The translations under genes were made by a program, and so were the position numbers. Of a stretch of 64,000 bases of DNA, positions 61,166-64,000 are shown piece after piece; position 1 is the stretch's first letter; each line of letters begins with the position of its first letter. The notes beneath the pieces are model-generated. The model made no database searches. It was not told where the DNA came from and saw only the letters and a program-made list of their open reading frames with translations. This DNA comes from Mucilaginibacter xinganensis (GTDB lineage: Bacteria > Bacteroidota > Bacteroidia > Sphingobacteriales > Sphingobacteriaceae): positions 1 to 64,000 of the forward strand of contig JAMFSA010000188.1 of assembly GCA_026225055.1 (NCBI GenBank). The letters run 5' to 3'.

Positions 61166-62435
61166 CAGGGTATATCAGGTTTTAATGCTTGTATTGGTTA
61201 TTGCGTCCTTTTTTCATTCGCAACCGATAGTGCTGGGTATTGCCTTTTTAATAATAATTATTTCGGTTTACAATTTCTCATCTGTGAAAATGCTGAGATT
61301 ATTTGTGATTTTACTGGTACCGCCAATAATAGGGCTAATAGTGGGGTATGAAAATAATACTTATCTTATTTTAAAGGATTTTTATTATTTCACCTTCCCC
61401 CTGATTTTTGTATTGTGCGGGATAGTTCTGGCTTACCAGCTTGAAATAGATGACTTTTTAAAAACGCTGGTTTTGGCAGGAACTGTAGCTTCTGTAATAG
61501 TAACAGTCATATCTGTATGTTATTCCGGCTTTGGTGCCTTAATTAATCCTTACGCTGCACATTATGCAATGGGTATATTGGGCACGCCGGTACCGGCAGT
61601 GTCATTAGCCTGCCTGTTATTCACCCAAAAATTCAATATAAAGCTATATACCTCATTTTGGTTTAAGATTTTTTTAGCCATAAATATGTTGGGCATGTAC
61701 ATGTTCGCATCGCGCAGCTATTTTATAGTACTGGTATGTTTCGCATTTCTGCTATTTGCCAACCGCATAAAAAAAACATGGATAATACCAGTAGTAGTGG
61801 TAGCGATAATACTTTTTGCAGTAGTACCTGCCAGTGTCTTTACTGAAAAATCATCAGATACCTTTTTGGGCAAGTGGGTAAGTTCCTTTAGCGAGATCAG
61901 CATTGGTAATTACAATACCGAACAGGATATCAATATCCGGTATCGTGGTTATGAATCGTTTATGGCGCTTAATGGCTACTTGGAGAGTGATACTAAAGGC
62001 CTGGTATTTGGTGGTTTAGGTAAACTGGTTGATCTTAAAACGTTTGTGCGCCTGGGTGTCGATACAGATTATCGTTACATTCCTGTATTGCATAATGGCT
62101 GGCTGTATATCCTTGTAAAAACCGGTGCTGCCGGTGTACTTACCTACCTGGTGATATTTTTGGGGCTGATAGTGATTAACTGGAGAAAGTATGCCGACGC
62201 AAAAAGTAAACCTATTATACGCCTGTTTGCCGCATTAACAATTGGCTGCATTTTAAGCCTGGTGCTCACCAATTACATCATTACTTCTTTTTTCAATGTA
62301 GAGATGAGCATTATAATGATCACCCTCGGTTATAGTTATATGAATTTCTATTCATTATTAGCCCGGTTAAAGGAACGCGAAGAAGCTGAAATTTCTGAAA
62401 GTAAATATGTAAGTAATTTTAATTATAGCTTATGA
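61158..62435 (+). CDS. O-antigen polymerase / ligase-like membrane protein (Wzy)
   Basis: 425 residues with about ten to twelve membrane helices and a large periplasmic loop (about 225-300, FTEKSSDTFLGKWVSSFSEIS ... NIRYRGYESFM). VLHNGWLYILVKTGAAGVLTYLVIF is typical of the Wzy_C/ligase superfamily. It should polymerise the repeat unit at the periplasmic side. It is coupled to both neighbours by overlapping start and stop codons. Confidence 0.9.
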   Translation: MNSRVYQVLMLVLVIASFFHSQPIVLGIAFLIIIISVYNFSSVKMLRLFVILLVPPIIGLIVGYENNTYLILKDFYYFTFPLIFVLCGIVLAYQLEIDDFLKTLVLAGTVASVIVTVISVCYSGFGALINPYAAHYAMGILGTPVPAVSLACLLFTQKFNIKLYTSFWFKIFLAINMLGMYMFASRSYFIVLVCFAFLLFANRIKKTWIIPVVVVAIILFAVVPASVFTEKSSDTFLGKWVSSFSEISIGNYNTEQDINIRYRGYESFMALNGYLESDTKGLVFGGLGKLVDLKTFVRLGVDTDYRYIPVLHNGWLYILVKTGAAGVLTYLVIFLGLIVINWRKYADAKSKPIIRLFAALTIGCILSLVLTNYIITSFFNVEMSIIMITLGYSYMNFYSLLARLKEREEAEISESKYVSNFNYSL

Positions 62436-63193
62436 AACAGCGATATATATTACCAAAGATATCAATTGTTACTACTGTTTTCAATGCTGTGGCAACAGTT
62501 GAGGATACTATATTAAGCGTTGTTAATCAAACTTACAAAAACATAGAATATATAGTTGTTGATGGGGGGTCGACAGATGGCACACAGCAGATCATCAATA
62601 ATTATAAAGACAAGATCACGCATATAATAAGCGAGCCTGATAATGGTATTGCAGATGGTTTTAACAAAGGTATTTCATTAGCTACCGGTGAGTGGACAGG
62701 TATGATAAATGCCGATGACTGGTATGCGCTGAATGCTGTTGAGTTAATGGTTGAAAATGTTTCAGAAAATGACCAGGTATGTTGCGGTAACATTATGCTG
62801 ATGGGCAATAATGGTTTCAGCCGGATAAAAAAGAGCAAAGTAAGCTGGCTAAATCTGGGGATGTACATTATGCATCCCACATGTTTTATCAGAACTGAAG
62901 TTTACCGGCAAATAGGCTCTTACGATACTTCATTAAAAATAGCGATGGACTTTGATATGTTTTTGCGAATAAAACATAAGGGTTTGAAATTTAAATATAT
63001 AGATGAATTAATGGCATACATGCGTACAGGTGGTGTTAGTACTAATGTTACCAAAATGCATAAAGAAGAGCTTACGGTGATGAAAAGATACTTAACGCAA
63101 TTCAACTATTTTATGGCTTATACCTTCAACTATATGAACAGGCTGCGGTGGCGTTTTTTTTACAAGAATCCTTTTAATGTAAAACTAAAATAG
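62432..63193 (+). CDS. Family 2 glycosyltransferase
   Basis: 253 residues, GT-A fold. ISIVTTVFNAVATVEDTILSVVNQTYKNIEYIVVDGGSTDGTQQII is the GT2 nucleotide-binding start, with NADDWY as the metal-binding DxD-like motif and the acceptor-side HPTCFIR. Inverting transfer of one sugar in the repeat unit; donor not known. It overlaps the polymerase stop (ATGA) and is 7 bases upstream of a GT4 gene. Confidence 0.95.
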   Translation: MKQRYILPKISIVTTVFNAVATVEDTILSVVNQTYKNIEYIVVDGGSTDGTQQIINNYKDKITHIISEPDNGIADGFNKGISLATGEWTGMINADDWYALNAVELMVENVSENDQVCCGNIMLMGNNGFSRIKKSKVSWLNLGMYIMHPTCFIRTEVYRQIGSYDTSLKIAMDFDMFLRIKHKGLKFKYIDELMAYMRTGGVSTNVTKMHKEELTVMKRYLTQFNYFMAYTFNYMNRLRWRFFYKNPFNVKLK

Positions 63194-63200
63194 TTGTTGT

Positions 63201-64000
63201 ATGAAAAAAAAGATCCTCTTATCCGCCTATGCCATATCTCCTGTAAAAGGATCGGAGTATGGAGCCGCCTGGGATACTATTACCCAATTAGCCAAGCACC
63301 ACGAATTATGGGTGCTTTATGGTATATCTGACGATCATATGGGTGACACGAACACCTTGCGGGAGTTTATAAAAACAAACCCGGTACCATCGGTAACATT
63401 TATTGAAGTAAGGGCCGGAAGGGTTGCTATGGCTATTAACAGGTTAAATAAGATAGGATTAGGCTGGTTTTTTTACATAGCATACTATTTATGGCAAAAG
63501 GAGGCGTTAAAAGCAGCACGTAATGTTTTAGCTTCTGTGAACATCGATGTAGTTCATCAATTGGGGCCAATCGGATTTAGGGAGCCTGGATTTCTGGGAC
63601 ACCTGGATAAGCCATTGGTATGGGGATCAATTGGCGGTATGAAGGTGATCGATAATGTTTTATTAGAAAATAAGCCCTTACTAACGCGGTTTAAATTTGG
63701 GGTTAAACATCAAATCAACTATTTCCAATTGAATTTCTCTCCCCGGGTAGCAGAGGCATTTTCCAGGGCTGATGTTTTAATTGCAGCAACGGTTGACGGA
63801 CAGCAAACTATATTGAAAAATTTTAAACGGGAAAGCCACTGGCTGCCGGAACAAGGTATAGTTGGCGATATCGAGATAAATGAAGCAAAATTCAATCACA
63901 TTCGTCAATACGTAGAGCTTGTTTGGTCGGGTACTCATATCGAAAGAAAGAACCTCGGTTTGTGCCTGGATTCACTGGCATTGGTTAAAAGCAAAAATTG
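63201..64000 (+). CDS. Family 4-like glycosyltransferase (3' end outside the window)
   Basis: An open frame from ATG 63201 to the window end, 266 codons with no stop. The start KKKILLSAYAISPVKGSEYGAAWDTI is that of GT-B retaining transferases (GT4), with the glycine-bearing loop near the N-terminus. VNIDVVHQLGPIGFREPGFL, then WGSIGGMKVI, FSRADVLIAATVDGQQTI and WSGTHIERKNLGL follow the usual acceptor and donor-site order. It continues the exopolysaccharide operon. Incomplete, so the donor-site EX7E motif cannot be checked. Confidence 0.9.
   Translation, partial: MKKKILLSAYAISPVKGSEYGAAWDTITQLAKHHELWVLYGISDDHMGDTNTLREFIKTNPVPSVTFIEVRAGRVAMAINRLNKIGLGWFFYIAYYLWQKEALKAARNVLASVNIDVVHQLGPIGFREPGFLGHLDKPLVWGSIGGMKVIDNVLLENKPLLTRFKFGVKHQINYFQLNFSPRVAEAFSRADVLIAATVDGQQTILKNFKRESHWLPEQGIVGDIEINEAKFNHIRQYVELVWSGTHIERKNLGLCLDSLALVKSKN

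Noticed and set aside
1..64000. CRISPR array, prophage or insertion sequence
   Set aside because: No regularly spaced repeats, no Cas, integrase or transposase frames, and no terminal inverted repeats were noticed.

Overview
The window looks like a chromosome segment from a soil or plant-associated Bacteroidota, most likely family Sphingobacteriaceae (Mucilaginibacter/Pedobacter type). The support is a SusC/SusD pair, a periplasmic propeller/Y_Y_Y one-component regulator, DUF983, many AraC regulators of Bacteroidota type, and promoters of the TTTG-N19-TAnnTTTG class instead of the E. coli -35/-10 pattern. The genus is inferred from protein style only.

Layout. 0-3.4 kb: the end of a run of RND efflux permeases (the tail of one copy and one complete copy). 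3.5-13.4 kb: a c-di-AMP-cyclase-like sensor protein, a GH9 glycosidase preceded by a broken copy of its own 5' end, small enzymes, AraC regulators, YbhB and hscB. 13.4-15.1 kb: tRNA-Leu(CAA) and an AT-rich acyltransferase islet. 15-28.7 kb: SDR enzymes and AraC regulators, kdsA-kdsD (Kdo synthesis), an undecaprenyl-phosphate sugar transferase, tRNA-Leu(UAG), an S53 peptidase, then a minus-strand block resembling the Bacillus quinone-detoxification (mhq) genes with pirin and a Crp/Fnr regulator. 29-50 kb: a carbohydrate-use region. 50-56 kb: fbp and pckA (gluconeogenesis, divergent) with an Lrp regulator, a lectin-like secreted protein and a GH30-type glycosidase. 56-64 kb: a capsule/exopolysaccharide locus (Wzc kinase, flippase, two acetyltransferases, polymerase, GT2, GT4) running off the end.

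The most interesting part is 29-50 kb. It combines susC-susD, a GH9 glycosidase with a thioredoxin-like partner, four secreted ThuA-like paralogs, a DUF4468 protein, a propeller/Y_Y_Y/HTH regulator and, unusually for Bacteroidota, a complete mannose-family phosphotransferase system (EIIA, EIIB, a fused EIIC-EIID, EI, HPr) followed by NagB. Five transcription units in this region (susC, PTS, GH9, thuA-1, DUF4468-thuA-4) carry the same direct repeat, consensus GTAGTGCTNATGTAGTG with an 11-bp period. In every case the -7 element begins exactly 33 bases after the end of the second half-site. This defines a regulon from sequence alone. It suggests an amino-sugar pathway: outer-membrane capture by SusC/D, periplasmic cleavage by GH9, PTS uptake with phosphorylation, and deamination to fructose-6-P.

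A second shared element, an 18-bp identical motif at identical spacing to TAAATTTG, lies upstream of the pirin gene and of the ring-cleaving-dioxygenase operon. It points to a second small regulon for electrophile or quinone stress. All positions and spacings were read by eye; no database search was run.
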